Positions 6,346-13,784 of a stretch of 14,093 nucleotides of DNA are shown here, piece by piece (within the stretch, counting starts at the first letter, position 1; each line of letters begins with the position of its first letter). The stretch is from Deltaproteobacteria bacterium (GTDB lineage Bacteria > Desulfobacterota > Desulfarculia > Adiutricales > Adiutricaceae). The stretch spans positions 1 to 14,093 of the forward strand of contig JAITLH010000312.1 in NCBI GenBank assembly GCA_031277995.1, read 5' to 3'. A program made the translations under genes and the position numbers. The notes under the pieces are model-generated. The model had not been told where the DNA came from. It was given only the letters and a program-made list of their open reading frames with translations, and did no database searches.

Positions 6346-8310
6346 CTAAACCCTTAACGGGGGCCCGGGCATTTTTGGCGAACGCGGCGAATTGACGGTC
6401 GATTCCGCGGGCGGAACGCTTTGGTTCACGGGTTCGGGATAGGGCGCGACGTTTAAGGGCGGGGGGCTACTAAGCGGCGGGGGCGCCGGCAATTGGGTTT
6501 CTCCCTTAGGTTCGACGGTAGTGGCCGAAGGCGGCACTCCCGGCAAGGTGCTGGTTTTGGCTTCGGGCTGGGCTTCCAGAGGCGCCGCTTGGGACTCGGC
6601 CGCGGTATCCGGGCCGCTTGGGGCCGGCGTTTCGGCCGCGGTTTGGGGCGGGGCCGCTACCTCGGCCGGTGGCGCGCTCTCGGGAGAGCTCTCGGGAGCG
6701 GCCGGTTCGGGAGCGCTCTCGGTGGCGGCCGGTGGGGCCGCCTCGGGAGTCGGTTCGGGGGCGGCCGACGGCGCGCTCTCGGCGGCTTTTTCTTCCGCGG
6801 GGGCGGCCGCTTCAGGCTCGGCCTCCGCCGGCTTGGCGCTATCTGGCTTAGTCGCTTTGGGCTCGTCCGCCGGGGCGCTTTCCTCGGGCGCGGCGGCGGG
6901 CTCGATCTCCGGGGCGGCCGCGGGCTCGATCGCCGGGGCGGCCGCGGGGGCCGGGGCCGGGCTGGTTATGGCCGATTTGGTTTCCGGGGGCTGGGCTTCC
7001 AGGCCGGCGACGGGCTGGATGGCGATTAGGCCCAGGATTAAGAAAAGACCGTTCAATAAATACATCAGCCTGACCAAAAGGCCGTATTGATCAAGTTCCC
7101 GCCAGTCTTTGGTGACCTTAAGGCGACGCTGGACGATTAAGTGGAGGGGTAGGGTCAGTAAACATAGCCAAGCCGGCCAAGCCACGAATCCGGACAGCCA
7201 CAAGTTAATCATCAAGACCCAAATCAGCGGCCACCAAAGCGACTGGGCCAGGGTGGATCTTTCGCGCCCGAGTTTTACGGCCAGGGTCCTTTTTCCGACC
7301 TTGGCGTCATCTTCGATCTCGGGCAGGCTTTGGTAAAATAAGATCCCGGCCACGCCCAAGGCCACGGGTAAGGCCAAACTGACGATTCTTAATTCAAAAT
7401 TTCCCGTAAGGGCCATATACGTGCCCACGGTCATGATCAGTCCCATGTTTAAAAAAACGAAAACCTCGCCCAGGCCGCGGTGACCGTACTTTATGGGTGG
7501 GCAGACGTAAAAGAAACTGGACAGGGCCGCGAATATGACCATGATCCAGAGCATGGGGTTAGCTTTAACGATGATTATGGCCAGGACGAAGGCGGCCAGG
7601 TAACAAAAGCCGATGACTTGTTTAAGCTGGTGGGGGGCGATCTGCCCTTCCTGGATAACCCGGGAACCGCCAAGGGAATCCTTGGTATCCACGCCCTCCA
7701 TATGTTCGAATAAATCGTTGGCCAAGTTGGTGGCCAGATGGACCAGGAAACTGGCGATGAGGATTAGGACGAAAATAAAAACGCTGGCCGAGCCCTGGGC
7801 GTACTTGGCCGCGAAATAACCCAAAAACAAGGGAACCAAAGTGGCCACGTAATAGGTGGGCCTGGAAGCCTTGATCCAGGGCATGAGATGAAAGGGGGTC
7901 TTTTCCTCAACGGTCTGGGGCAAATTGGACTTGTCGGATTTTTCTTCCCCCTTGTCGACGGGAGGTTTTTCCAAGCTCGCCTTGTCCGAGGTTTTCTCGG
8001 CCTTAACCTCGTCCGGTTTGGCCTTGGCTTCCTCGGCCTTTGGTTCCTCGGGCTTAACCTCGTCGGGTTTGGCTTCCTCGGCTTTGGCTTCCACGATCTG
8101 GGGTTCCTCGGCCTGGGGTTCCTCGGCCTTTACTTCGTCAGGCTGGGTCTGGGGTTCCTCGGCCTTGACCTCGTCGGGCTGGGCTTCTGGCTCCTCGACT
8201 TTAGCCTCCCCGGGCTGGGTCTCGGCAGTGGCCCGGTCCGGGGCGTTTTCTTGGGTTACCGGCTCGTCCAGAGCCAGATCGTCTTTTTTAGGATCTTGTG
8301 TCTCGCTCAT
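6346..8310 (-). CDS. UbiA-family polyprenyltransferase (MenA-like) with long disordered tails
   Basis: The central ~300 residues are an integral-membrane UbiA-family prenyltransferase with about eight or nine hydrophobic segments. The first Mg/diphosphate motif is NLANDLFEHMEGVD followed by GGSRVIQEG. The second is LPEIEDDAKVGKRTLAVKLG, where Glu takes the place of the usual first Asp. Such enzymes join a polyprenyl diphosphate to 1,4-dihydroxy-2-naphthoate (MenA) or another quinone precursor; the substrate cannot be fixed from sequence. The enzyme is normally ~300 aa, but this product is 654. It has ~140 N-terminal residues rich in Glu/Lys/Pro, with PDEVKAEEP-like repeats (about 8005-8180), and ~215 C-terminal Pro/Ala/Glu/Ser residues, both probably disordered. 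The start is ATG 8310, 6 bases after GAGAG (8321-8317); TTG 8316 is less likely. It lies about 200 bp downstream of dxs on the same strand and shares the terminator at 6294-6326. Confidence 0.85.
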   Translation of the reverse strand: MSETQDPKKDDLALDEPVTQENAPDRATAETQPGEAKVEEPEAQPDEVKAEEPQTQPDEVKAEEPQAEEPQIVEAKAEEAKPDEVKPEEPKAEEAKAKPDEVKAEKTSDKASLEKPPVDKGEEKSDKSNLPQTVEEKTPFHLMPWIKASRPTYYVATLVPLFLGYFAAKYAQGSASVFIFVLILIASFLVHLATNLANDLFEHMEGVDTKDSLGGSRVIQEGQIAPHQLKQVIGFCYLAAFVLAIIIVKANPMLWIMVIFAALSSFFYVCPPIKYGHRGLGEVFVFLNMGLIMTVGTYMALTGNFELRIVSLALPVALGVAGILFYQSLPEIEDDAKVGKRTLAVKLGRERSTLAQSLWWPLIWVLMINLWLSGFVAWPAWLCLLTLPLHLIVQRRLKVTKDWRELDQYGLLVRLMYLLNGLFLILGLIAIQPVAGLEAQPPETKSAITSPAPAPAAAPAIEPAAAPEIEPAAAPEESAPADEPKATKPDSAKPAEAEPEAAAPAEEKAAESAPSAAPEPTPEAAPPAATESAPEPAAPESSPESAPPAEVAAPPQTAAETPAPSGPDTAAESQAAPLEAQPEAKTSTLPGVPPSATTVEPKGETQLPAPPPLSSPPPLNVAPYPEPVNQSVPPAESTVNSPRSPKMPGPPLRV

Positions 8311-8483
8311 AATCAACTCTCAGTAGTTAAAGTTATTAAACAGTTAAGAAAAACAAATTTTTTAGAACTTAAGGCTAAGATAAAGGGGCGAATAAGAAAT
8401 ACTTGAAAATTTTATCAATAAAATTGATGGAATGAGTGGCTTTTAATTGGGGCAAAAAGGGTTTTTTCGTAAACGCGGTTTCA

Positions 8484-8502
8484 ATCCCCGGCCTTCGGGG
8501 AT
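8484..8502. repeat. Hairpin after dxs, with a CRISPR-repeat-like flank
   Basis: ATCCCCG (8484-8490) and CGGGGAT (8496-8502) are perfect arms 9 bases after the dxs stop. On the minus strand the stem ends in GGGGATTGAAACC; ATTGAAAC is the typical 3' handle of many type I CRISPR repeats. It is a single copy with no array and no cas gene. There is no U-tract, so it is not a standard terminator. It may slow transcription or protect mRNA between dxs and the prenyltransferase gene. Confidence 0.45.
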
Positions 8503-8511
8503 GGCTTTTGG

Positions 8512-10566
8512 TCACGAAATGGTTAACCTGATGCGCTTCTCCCTTTTTGGTTCTTGGGAGGGGGCGCCGATTATTCCGAAAAATTCCAGGGCGGCTTTTT
8601 CAATCCCAGGGGCGTCCAGGCCAAGAAGGGCGCGCTGTTGGGCGGGGCTGGCCTGGGGGACCGGCTCGTCGCCTAAACCCAGGGCTTTTACTTTGACCGG
8701 GGCCTTTAAATCGAGCCGGCCAAGAATTTCGCTGACCGCGCCGTTTAGCCCGCCCTGGACGTTATTTTCTTCGACGGTTAGGATTTTTCCGGTTTGGGCC
8801 GCCTTCAGGATGGCCTCTTTGTCCAGGGGTTTTATGAAGCGAAGGTTAATGACCGTGGCCTCGAAACCCTTTAGCTTTAAACTCTCGGCCGCGTCCATGG
8901 CCGCCCAGACCGGTTGGCCCATGGCCAATATGGCCAGATCCTGGCCTTCCCTTAGGATCTCGGCTTGGCCCACTTTAAGGGGCGAGGCCTGGGTTGGCTT
9001 TCGTCCGCTCACCGCTCCCCTGGGGTAACGTATGGCCGAGGGCCCGGTCAGGGTCAAGGCCAAATCGAGCATCTGGGTAAACTCAAATTCGTCCTTGGGG
9101 GCCATGACCGCGAAATTGGGCATTAGCCTCAAATAGCTTAAATCCAAGCCGCCGTGGTGGGTTGGCCCGTCTTCCCCAACCAGTCCCGCCCGATCGACGG
9201 CCAGAATCACGGGCAGGTTTTGCAAGGCCACGTCGTGATAGAGCTGGTCAAAGGCCCTTTGCAAAAAAGTCGAGTAGATGGCCACCACCGGTTTAAGCCC
9301 GGCCGCGGCCAAGCCGGCCGCGAAGGCCACGGCATGCTGTTCGGCGATGCCCACGTCAAAGGCCCTGTCCGGGTAGAGTTCAAAAAACTTGTCCAGGCCC
9401 GTCCCTTGGCTCATGGCCGCGGTGATGGCGTTGATTTTTTCGTTTTCCTTGGCCGCCCCGACTAAGTATTCCCCGAAAACATCGGTGTAAGAGCGCTTGT
9501 CCGGCGCCTGGTCCTTGGGCGTTTCGATAAGGGCTTCCGGGTGGGCGCCCTGATCTCGCGCCTTGTCTTGGGCCGGGGCTTGGGCCTTGTCTTGGGCCCG
9601 GTCCTTGGGCGCCTCGGGGGGCTGGGGAGCGCCGTGGGTATGGGCGATCTTGGATCGGCCCAGGCCGTGGAAGGCCATGGGGTTTTCCTCGGCCGGGGGG
9701 AAACCCTTACCCTTGGTGGTAAGGACGTGGAGAATGACCGGACGCTTAAGGTTTCTCACTTGCCGCAAGGCGTTAACCAAGCGGTCCAGGTCATGGCCGT
9801 CGATGGGGCCAATATATTTGAATCCCCAGGCGGCCAAAAACGAGGTTGGGGAAATGAGGAAGGATTTTAAGGATTCCTCGGCCCTCTGAAAGCGTTTGAT
9901 TAAGCGGCCGCCCCTTTGGGGACTAACCCTTTCGAGAATGCTTTTTACCCTCTCCCTAAGCACGATATGTTCTTGGGTGGTCAGTTTTAGGGAAAGGTAT
10001 TGGCTTAAGGCTCCCACGTTGGGACTAATGGACATGCGATTGTCATTATAAACGACCAGGAGATTTTTCTGAAGACCGCCCGCGTGGTTTATGGCTTCCA
10101 AGGCCATGCCGCCGGTTAGGGCCCCGTCGCCGATGACGGCCACGACGGAGTTATTTTTTTTAAGTTGATCCCTGGCCACGGCCAAGCCCAGGGCCGCGGA
10201 AATGGAAGTGGACGAGTGGCCGGTATTGAAAACGTCGTGGGGGCTCTCGTCGCGGCGGGGAAAACCCGACAAACCTCCCAGCTGCCTTAGGGTCGAAAAC
10301 GCGTCCACCCTGCCGGTAAGAAGTTTATGGGCGTAGGCCTGATGCCCCACGTCAAAAATGATTTGATCCTCGGGCGATTCGAAAACGTAGTGTAGGGCGA
10401 TGATAAGCTCGATCGCGCCCAACGAGGAGGCCAAATGGCCCCCGTTATGGCTCACGACCTTAATCATCAGCGCTCGCATCTCCGCGGCCAGGGCCGCCAT
10501 TTCGCTAACGTTAAGTTTCTTTAAATCATCCGGTGATTTTATTAAAGAGAGCAAAATATTCCCCAA
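8512..10566 (-). CDS. dxs: 1-deoxy-D-xylulose-5-phosphate synthase
   Basis: This cytoplasmic, thiamine-diphosphate-dependent enzyme condenses pyruvate with glyceraldehyde-3-phosphate in the first step of the MEP isoprenoid pathway. The 684 aa include the ThDP/Mg motif GDGALTGG (from residue 146) to NDN (174-176), the transketolase pyrimidine-domain glutamate E409 in GIAEQHAV, DRAGLVGEDGPTHHG (458-472), and a C-terminal domain with VEENNVQGG. The family is usually ~620-640 aa. The excess is mainly a ~46-residue A/P/K/D/Q-rich segment (residues ~312-357, about 9496-9633) in the linker between the N-terminal and pyrimidine domains, plus a basic C-terminal tail. No ATG or GTG precedes the conserved region: an upstream in-frame stop leaves TTG 10566 or TTG 10554 (or ATT), with only weak Shine-Dalgarno matches. 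It lies downstream of ispA but has its own promoter candidate. Confidence 0.96.
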   Translation of the reverse strand: MGNILLSLIKSPDDLKKLNVSEMAALAAEMRALMIKVVSHNGGHLASSLGAIELIIALHYVFESPEDQIIFDVGHQAYAHKLLTGRVDAFSTLRQLGGLSGFPRRDESPHDVFNTGHSSTSISAALGLAVARDQLKKNNSVVAVIGDGALTGGMALEAINHAGGLQKNLLVVYNDNRMSISPNVGALSQYLSLKLTTQEHIVLRERVKSILERVSPQRGGRLIKRFQRAEESLKSFLISPTSFLAAWGFKYIGPIDGHDLDRLVNALRQVRNLKRPVILHVLTTKGKGFPPAEENPMAFHGLGRSKIAHTHGAPQPPEAPKDRAQDKAQAPAQDKARDQGAHPEALIETPKDQAPDKRSYTDVFGEYLVGAAKENEKINAITAAMSQGTGLDKFFELYPDRAFDVGIAEQHAVAFAAGLAAAGLKPVVAIYSTFLQRAFDQLYHDVALQNLPVILAVDRAGLVGEDGPTHHGGLDLSYLRLMPNFAVMAPKDEFEFTQMLDLALTLTGPSAIRYPRGAVSGRKPTQASPLKVGQAEILREGQDLAILAMGQPVWAAMDAAESLKLKGFEATVINLRFIKPLDKEAILKAAQTGKILTVEENNVQGGLNGAVSEILGRLDLKAPVKVKALGLGDEPVPQASPAQQRALLGLDAPGIEKAALEFFGIIGAPSQEPKREKRIRLTIS

Positions 10567-10594
10567 ACAAATGGCTTATGGGCCGCTTTGAGAA

Positions 10595-10623
10595 ATTATA
10601 AACTCAATTGAGTTTATTAATCC
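10595..10623 (-). promoter_or_regulatory. dxs promoter overlapped by a 20-bp perfect palindrome
   Basis: On the minus strand a perfect TATAAT -10 box (10600-10595) sits about 30 bp before the dxs TTG. A fully symmetric 20-bp palindrome, ATAAACTCAATTGAGTTTAT (10598-10617), covers the spacer and the first part of the -10 box. The -35 region (GGATTA, 10623-10618) is poor. The arrangement is typical of an operator whose repressor blocks polymerase, or of an activator-dependent promoter. The cognate regulator is unknown. Confidence 0.55.
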
Positions 10624-10659
10624 TTAAAAACTTCATGTTTATTGGCGGCCAAAATTCCA

Positions 10660-10761
10660 AAAGCCAAACTTACTGGCCAAAATAACCAACCGGACCCGCC
10701 AAGCCAATTAACCAAGCTAGCCGGCCAAACCAATTGGCTTGGCCAATTGGCCAAACTAGCT
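10660..10761. repeat. TTGGCC-rich palindromic array between ispA and dxs
   Basis: Repeated GGCCAA/TTGGCC and CCAATT units fill this stretch. A 16-bp perfect palindrome of TTGGCCAA and its repeat lies at 10739-10754, directly after the ispA stop. AGCTAG (10715-10720) and CTAGCT (10756-10761, overlapping the stop) flank it as an outer inverted repeat. It lacks a U-tract but could fold into a strong hairpin that reduces read-through from ispA into dxs. Confidence 0.5.
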
Positions 10762-11682
10762 GGACCGGCCAAAAATCGAGCCAATCAGCCATTCCAGTTT
10801 GGGCGAGCCGAAGGGTTTTAGGCCGTCCAGGGCTTGGTTCAATAAAAACGAGACCTTTTCGGTGGCGTCTTTCTGGCTTATTAAGGTCGTGACCGAGGCC
10901 TTGTCTTTTTTGGCGTCGGTGCCCACGTTTTTTCCCATGAGCTTGGGATCGCCCGTGACGTTTAGTTGATCGTCGGAGATTTGAAAGGCCAAGCCCGCCA
11001 AACGCCCCGATTCTTCGAAGGCCTTTACGGTCCCTTCCTTGGCCCCGCCCAAGGCGGCCCCCAAAGCCAGGCAAGAACCCATGAGGAACCCGGTTTTCTT
11101 ACTTTCCATGGTCATTATTTGGGTTAACGAGGGCGATTGGCCTTCAAAGGCCAAATCCATGGCTTGGCCCCCCACCATGCCCAAAGGCCCAATGGCCTTG
11201 GCCAAAATAAAAAGGGCCTTGGTCAACCGCTCCGGACCGTCGGCAAGTTTTGCCAAATCGGCCGAGGCCAACGTTTCAAAGGCCAACGATTGGAGGGCGT
11301 CCCCGGCCAATATGGCCACGGCCTCGCCGTAAACCAAATGGCAGGTGGGGCGGCCCCTTCTCAAATCGTCATTGTCCAGGGCCGGCAAATCGTCGTGAAT
11401 GAGCGAATAGGCGTGAATCATCTCGACGGCCAGGGCGCCGGGCAGGGCCCAGTCCTCTTGGCCGCCCACGGCCTCGGCCGCGGCCAAAACCAACAGCGCC
11501 CTTAGGCGTTTGCCGCCGCCCTCGATCGTGTGATTCATGGCCGAAAGAAGATTGCCCACCTCGGGCGGTTCTCCTTCCATGGGATTTTTCATGGCCCGGG
11601 AAAGCTCCCCGTTTAAGCGCTTAACCCAGCCCTCCCGCCACTTAGAAAGCTCGGCCCGGGTTTTGTTTTCCGCCTCGGTCAC
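10756..11682 (-). CDS. ispA: Polyprenyl (farnesyl/geranylgeranyl) diphosphate synthase
   Basis: This soluble trans-prenyltransferase condenses IPP with allylic diphosphates to give C15 or C20 chains, supplying quinones and other polyisoprenoids. The 308 aa match the family. The IEGGGKRLRALL substrate-binding segment (from ~residue 53) and the first aspartate-rich motif DDLPALDNDD are intact. The second motif reads DDQLNVTGD where DDxxD (e.g. DDILD) is usual, so its third Asp is Asn. KNVGTDAKKDKAS follows as expected. GTG 11682 is taken as the start; an in-frame stop (that of xseB) lies 13 codons upstream and no ATG is available. The gap after xseB is 39 bases, indicating one transcript. The product chain length cannot be set from sequence alone. 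Confidence 0.94.
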   Translation of the reverse strand: MTEAENKTRAELSKWREGWVKRLNGELSRAMKNPMEGEPPEVGNLLSAMNHTIEGGGKRLRALLVLAAAEAVGGQEDWALPGALAVEMIHAYSLIHDDLPALDNDDLRRGRPTCHLVYGEAVAILAGDALQSLAFETLASADLAKLADGPERLTKALFILAKAIGPLGMVGGQAMDLAFEGQSPSLTQIMTMESKKTGFLMGSCLALGAALGGAKEGTVKAFEESGRLAGLAFQISDDQLNVTGDPKLMGKNVGTDAKKDKASVTTLISQKDATEKVSFLLNQALDGLKPFGSPKLEWLIGSIFGRSS

Positions 11683-11721
11683 GGTTAAACGCTCGCTTTG
11701 TCCGTCGGCATAATCGTTTTC

Positions 11722-12084
11722 TTAGTCTTCATCGTCGTAGTCATCTTCGTCGTAGTCATCGTCCCCGTCGTCTTCGTATTCTTCCCCGTCTTCCCCGTCT
11801 TCCCCATCGTCGTCATCATCGCCGTCTTCGCCAAAATCAAGCCCTTCCAAGGGCGAAACCGTAAGCCCCCCGTCGGCGGCCTTGGTCAAAAGTTCCAGAC
11901 GGGTTTCGGCCTGGGTCAGTTTGTCCGAGAGCCTTTGGCTAAGCTTGATGCCCTCCTCAAAACCGTTTAGGGCGTCGTCGAGACTGATGTCGGTTTTTTC
12001 CATGCCCTCGACGATGTTTTTTAGCCTTTCCAGGCCGGCCTCAAAAGTCTCCTCGGGCTTTTTATTTCTTGGTTTTGAATTCAT
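11722..12084 (-). CDS. xseB: Exodeoxyribonuclease VII small subunit with an acidic tail
   Basis: The N-terminal ~75 residues are the helical XseB domain (TFEAGLERLKNIVEGMEK, then LDDALNGFEEGIKLSQRLSDKLTQAETRLELL). It partners XseA in exonuclease VII, which degrades single-stranded DNA into oligonucleotides. Family members usually have 60-85 residues; this one has 120. The excess is an uninterrupted 35-residue C-terminal run of only D, E, G and Y (27 acidic; about 11725-11829), encoded by short imperfect GAC/GAT/GAA triplet repeats. ATG 12084 is the favoured start; an in-frame ATG at 12105 adds seven residues, and a GAGG at 12103-12100 lies somewhat far from the inner start. xseA is not in the window. 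ispA follows 39 bases downstream. Confidence 0.92.
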   Translation of the reverse strand: MNSKPRNKKPEETFEAGLERLKNIVEGMEKTDISLDDALNGFEEGIKLSQRLSDKLTQAETRLELLTKAADGGLTVSPLEGLDFGEDGDDDDDGEDGEDGEEYEDDGDDDYDEDDYDDED

Positions 12085-12128
12085 GGTACCAGTAATTAAC
12101 CTCATTGGTTGAAATAAAAAATTACATT

Positions 12129-12155
12129 GTCGTTAAAATAAATAATTTTTACGAC
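12129..12155. repeat. Inverted repeat in the xseB leader
   Basis: GTCGT (12129-12133) pairs with ACGAC (12151-12155), and AAAAT (12135-12139) with ATTTT (12145-12149), with one mismatched base pair between them. It lies about 45 bp before the preferred xseB start and could be an operator or mRNA hairpin. Confidence 0.4.
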
Positions 12156-12276
12156 TTGCAAAACTAAAGAACAAAATTTGCGACCAGTCTAAACGCTAAA
12201 AGTCTGGACAAAAAGAATTTATTTAAAAGCCAAGACTTGGTTTTTTCCCCTTTCGTCTTGAGCGCTTTAAAGGGTT

Positions 12277-12305
12277 ATAATATCCCCAACCGCCACGATT
12301 GGCAA
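12277..12305 (-). promoter_or_regulatory. Candidate promoter of the xseB-ispA operon
   Basis: On the minus strand TTGCCA (12305-12300) and TATTAT (12282-12277) are exactly 17 bp apart. Initiation near 12270 would give a leader of about 185 bases that contains the inverted repeat at 12129-12155. No closer promoter is as good. Confidence 0.45.
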
Positions 12306-12712
12306 ATCTTTTAACGAACCGAATAGTGAAATAAAAAAAAGGCCAAAGTTCACCCAATCGACAACCAATCGTCTCCAAATTCAAACGCGTAAAAAAGCGA
12401 ATTAATTTTTCCCGGGGCCCAAACCCGTTCCCGGTCCGGGCCATGGGCCCGGGGACCAGTTTGGTCTGGGCGTCGGTTCAAAGGAATTGGGCGACCCGAC
12501 CTCTCTTACGGAGGGCCCCGTAAAGGCCCCTGGGAGGCCGCCAGAGCCCTCCCAAGGCCCAAAAGCGCTTTACGGTACCCACGGCTTGGCCCAAGGCCGT
12601 GGGGAGGCTCCTGGGGCCCTTAAAACGCGAATCGATAAATTGGCCGATTCGGGCTTTAGCGCTTAGCCCAAAAATAAAACCCCGGCCGCCCGTTTGGCCC
12701 CAAAAAAACAAC
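12306..12712. other. GC-rich structured non-coding region between xseB and tRNA-Tyr promoters
   Basis: There is no supported gene. The strongest element is a hairpin at 12578-12603: CCCACGGC (12578-12585) and GCCGTGGG (12596-12603), extended inward with one bulge. Arms GGCCCC and GGGGCC enclose it more distantly. There is no U-tract on either strand. A 73-codon minus-strand frame (12223-12444) lacks a ribosome binding site and recognisable domains, and overlaps the operon promoter. Confidence 0.45.
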
Positions 12713-12741
12713 TTGACTATGGGCCGAAAAAAAGTTATATA
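12713..12741 (+). promoter_or_regulatory. tRNA-Tyr promoter
   Basis: TTGACT (12713-12718) and TATATA (12736-12741) with a 17-bp spacer are close to the sigma-70 consensus. Initiation near 12748 would give a ~32-base leader, GC-rich and hairpin-prone (CAGCC...GGCTG), before the mature tRNA. Confidence 0.75.
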
Positions 12742-12779
12742 GAATGTTTTCCAGCCGCGCCGCGGGGCTGAAAAAAACC

Positions 12780-12865
<86 letters not shown>

Positions 12866-13052
12866 TTAACAATGCCTTGAATAAAGTTCTTGTTTTATGG
12901 TCAAATTTAACATGCTTGGCTTACCGTCATCTAACGAATAACCATACCCGTAACGTAAAAAATATAGACTAAGCGGTAAACCAAAACGATATCTTAATCG
13001 CCTTGGCCAAACGATAAGGCAAAAAACCGGCGCTTTTCCAAAACGGTTTTGA

Positions 13053-13128
13053 GCGGGAATAGCTCAATGGCTAGAGCGAAAGCCTTCCAAGCTTTAGGTT
13101 GCGGGTTCGAGTCCCGTTTCCCGCTCCA
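13053..13128 (+). tRNA. tRNA-Gly (anticodon TCC)
   Basis: Acceptor arms GCGGGAA (13053-13059) and TTCCCGC (13118-13124) pair, with discriminator T and encoded CCA (13126-13128). The anticodon stem AAAGC/GCTTT encloses CTTCCAA, with TCC at 13086-13088. D- and T-arms are intact. I see no strong promoter of its own in the 187-bp gap after tRNA-Tyr, so it may depend on the tRNA-Tyr transcript. Confidence 0.97.
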
Positions 13129-13498
13129 CTTTTTCCCCACCCCAAAAAATTCCCGGCCTAAGTTGGCCCAAGCTTTTTTTCTTTTTCCCCAATCGTTCCC
13201 CCCCAGTGGTTTTTCAAAGCGGTTTTTTCAAGTCGTTTTTCCCCCAAACGCCAAACCCAAGCGCTCTTTATTTTATCTCCTATTGCCACTAAAATACTCA
13301 TTAATTCAAATGAAGTTTTAAGCCTAAACGCGATTAACCATAAGGTTTCGTTTTCCCCTTTTTCCATGGCCTTGGCCAGATTTGGGATGGGCGCTTTTGT
13401 TTTTTCCTCCCGGGCTTAGGCCAGGCCCAGACCCTTGGCTGGCTTTGGCGATCAAGTTAACGGCCAATTGGCCGGCCAATCGCGGCCGATTTGGCCCC
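13129..13498. other. Pyrimidine-rich non-coding region with a weak terminator
   Basis: The plus strand is C/T-rich, with no supported gene. At 13160-13186 a small stem (AAGTTG / CAAGCTT with one bulge) runs into T7-C-T5, a possible weak terminator for tRNA-Gly. Around 13461-13497 it carries TTGGCC/GGCCAA palindromic DNA like that between ispA and dxs. Confidence 0.4.
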
Positions 13499-13527
13499 TT
13501 GACTTTTCATGAGTTGTTTTGTATATT
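13499..13527 (+). promoter_or_regulatory. tRNA-Met promoter
   Basis: TTGACT (13499-13504) and TATATT (13522-13527) are separated by exactly 17 bp. The expected start near 13534 leaves a ~50-base leader. Confidence 0.75.
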
Positions 13528-13584
13528 ATGTCCACTTTTGAGCCATGAAAATTTTTATGCCAAAAGAAAAAACCTAATAAAAAC

Positions 13585-13661
13585 GGCGATGTAGCTCAGT
13601 TGGTCAGAGCATGCGGCTCATATCCGCAGTGTCCGGGGTTCAAGTCCCTGCATCGCCACCA
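13585..13661 (+). tRNA. tRNA-Met (anticodon CAT, elongator-like)
   Basis: Acceptor arms GGCGATG (13585-13591) and CATCGCC (13651-13657) pair, with discriminator A and encoded CCA (13659-13661). The anticodon stem TGCGG/CCGCA holds CTCATAT, with CAT at 13619-13621. The paired first base and lack of a GGG/CCC anticodon stem argue against an initiator. A CAT anticodon could also be a lysidine-modified tRNA-Ile, but the body resembles elongator Met. Confidence 0.93.
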
Positions 13662-13687
13662 GTTCATAATTCAGCGTCAGCCAACAA

Positions 13688-13731
13688 AGCTCGAAAGTCC
13701 TCTAAATACAAGGCTTTCGGGCTTTTTCTTT
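13688..13731 (+). terminator. Intrinsic terminator of tRNA-Met
   Basis: AGCTCGAAAG (13688-13697) pairs with CTTTCGGGCT (13714-13723) through one T-G wobble, around a 16-base loop, and is followed by TTTTT-C-TTT. It begins 27 bases after the tRNA 3' end. Confidence 0.85.
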
Positions 13732-13784
13732 GTTCAAGTGAGCCAGTGAAATCCGTTGACGGCCAAAATTTTCGATGGTATCGA

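Noticed and set aside
6493..7090. Long Gly/Arg and Ala/Ser frames opposite the prenyltransferase C-terminus
   Set aside because: They are antisense shadows of the Pro/Ala/Glu-rich coding sequence.
12223..12444. 73-codon minus-strand frame upstream of xseB
   Set aside because: It has no Shine-Dalgarno sequence or recognisable domain and overlaps the candidate operon promoter.
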